64,000 nucleotides of DNA from Methanosarcina sp. (GTDB lineage: Archaea > Halobacteriota > Methanosarcinia > Methanosarcinales > Methanosarcinaceae), in NCBI RefSeq assembly GCF_028693135.1, contig NZ_JAQUVZ010000005.1, forward strand, positions 62,001 to 126,000, in the 5' to 3' direction. Under the pieces are notes generated by a model. That model saw nothing but the letters and a program-made list of their open reading frames with translations, was not told the origin of the DNA and made no database searches. Positions 62,963-64,000 of this stretch are shown in pieces. The first letter of the stretch is position 1, and every line of letters starts with the position of its first letter. The translations under genes were made by a program, and so were the position numbers.

Positions 62963-64000
62963 TCATTTGCCCCAGATCAATTCCAGGAGGTCTTTTTGCG
63001 TCAGTGTGTAGGCAGGGATAACGGAGCCGATGATTGAGGCAAGGAAGAGGAGGACTGCACGGTTTATGGCTTCTACATCGTCCAGTTTCAGGCTCATGCT
63101 GCCGAGTGGTATGTCCACCGGGTGTGCTGCTGTGTAGGGGGCGAGCCCAAAACGCATGAAAACGAAGCCGAGGATGACGCCAATTCCCGCGTAGAACATG
63201 GCCTGGAGCACAAAGGAAGCTATGATTACGTTCTGCTCTATCCCTATGGCTTTCTGGACTCCAATTTGCCTCTTTTTGTTAACGATGTTTACATAGATAA
63301 CTACAAAGATGATCACGAAGGCAATCAGGAGACCGATCACGTTCATTATGTCCCGGATCATCCCAAGGGTGCTTTCTATCAGGCCGAGGATCCCTGCGAA
63401 TTCGCGCCAGGTGCGGATGTTTTCCCTGATACCCAGGGAGAGGAGAGCTGTCCGGGTCTCGTACTCGTCCGTGCCTGCGATGGTCTTAACAGCTATTTCC
63501 TGGGCAAAGTCTCTATCCTGTACGCCGAGCATCTCTTCTAAGTCTGCCCTGCTGATGTAGGCCCCGGCGTCGACCATGAAGTAGCGGGTGGTGTAGATCC
63601 CCTTGACTCTGAACTCCCGGGTTTTGCCGCTGATTGTGATTTCCACCGTATCTCCCACTTCCACGCCGCCCAAAGACTTTGATTCCATCAGGGCTCCGAA
63701 GCCTCCCGAAACTTCCCTGCCCAGGATTACCTCCCCACGGTCGGGCCTGCTCAGGAATTCCCCGCTTATGACGGCGTCTTCGAGGTCTGTTACAAAGTTT
63801 TCATCCTCAGGGTCAATTCCGTAAACCGTGGCTCCCATTTCTTTTTCCTTGTAGTGGAAGTTCCCCGAGGTCTTCAGGCGAGCTGAGGTCCCGACCACCT
63901 GGGGGAGGCTTTCGATCTTCTTCTGGAGAGCTGATGCGTCCTCTATATAGCGTTCCTCTTCCCTGGGTTCGACCACGACGTTTCCGGTCTGAAAGTCCAC
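62963..64000 (-). CDS. FtsX/MacB-type ABC permease, 5' end outside window
   Basis: The frame is open to the window end. The visible part has the extracellular MacB domain (EERYIEDASALQKKIESLPQ to AREFRVKGIYTT-like GKTREFRVKGIYTTRYFMVD). Three C-terminal helices follow: LIAFVIIFVVIYVNIVNK, SFVLQAMFYAGIGVILGF, and AVLLFLASIIGSVIPAYTLT. The cytoplasmic coupling loop KKRQIGVQKAIG is present. The first helix lies outside. Partner of the ATPase downstream. Confidence 0.88.
   Translation of the reverse strand: MDFQTGNVVVEPREEERYIEDASALQKKIESLPQVVGTSARLKTSGNFHYKEKEMGATVYGIDPEDENFVTDLEDAVISGEFLSRPDRGEVILGREVSGGFGALMESKSLGGVEVGDTVEITISGKTREFRVKGIYTTRYFMVDAGAYISRADLEEMLGVQDRDFAQEIAVKTIAGTDEYETRTALLSLGIRENIRTWREFAGILGLIESTLGMIRDIMNVIGLLIAFVIIFVVIYVNIVNKKRQIGVQKAIGIEQNVIIASFVLQAMFYAGIGVILGFVFMRFGLAPYTAAHPVDIPLGSMSLKLDDVEAINRAVLLFLASIIGSVIPAYTLTQKDLLELIWGK

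Overview
The window looks like chromosome from a methanogenic archaeon of the Methanosarcina type. Support: long AT-rich intergenic stretches full of short tandem repeats, archaeal TATA-like boxes, frequent GTG/TTG starts with good Shine-Dalgarno (SD) sites, a FilR1-type winged-helix regulator, an AI-2E-family transporter, a MoxR/DUF58/VWA operon, IS605-type nuclease genes and repeated decayed genes. No rRNA, complete tRNA or CRISPR array was seen. The species assignment is inference.

Layout. 1-3.2 kb: 3' part of an IscB-type HNH/RuvC nuclease, a decayed diphthine-ammonia ligase fragment, an MntA/HepT toxin-antitoxin pair and a broken ABC ATPase. 3.2-18 kb: mostly housekeeping and accessory metabolism (VOC protein, MATE pump, PfkB sugar kinase, an orphan coiled-coil protein, a CruF-like carotenoid protein, a broken FtsX permease, a YdjM-like membrane protein, the pspAB-htpX pair, an APC permease, a cupin, an acetyltransferase, an AhpD-like protein). 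18.5-21.9 kb: a tetR gene split by a TnpB element, followed by an Fe-S aldo/keto reductase that shares its operator-like palindrome. 22-23.7 kb: a repeat-expanded ywbE-like gene and a partial second copy flanking a membrane protein.

24-48 kb is a defence-like accessory island. It holds a membrane-anchored protein with a DeoR-C-like sensor domain but no DNA-binding domain, a complete type I restriction-modification operon (hsdRMS), a compact three-gene cassette ending in a HEPN protein, a DUF488 protein with an extra N-terminal helical domain, two paralogous HEAT-repeat proteins (377-residue class and 978 residues), a second kind of helical-repeat protein with a STAND-like N-terminus, a lipoprotein serpin, small regulators and a MITE. 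A GC-rich repeat of about 50 bases occurs three times around the first HEAT gene.

48-64 kb returns to core-like genes: a DUF4177 protein, an AI-2E-family transporter, a CxxC-x17-CxxC zinc protein, a five-gene minus-strand operon (membrane protein, MoxR ATPase, DUF58, two VWA proteins), a SnoaL-like protein and an ABC ATPase/permease pair cut by the window end.

The strongest leads are the TnpB insertion whose removal restores an in-frame tetR exactly, the membrane-anchored DeoR-C-like protein beside hsdRMS, the three-gene HEPN cassette, and three genes whose best SD-supported start codon is ATA rather than ATG/GTG/TTG.
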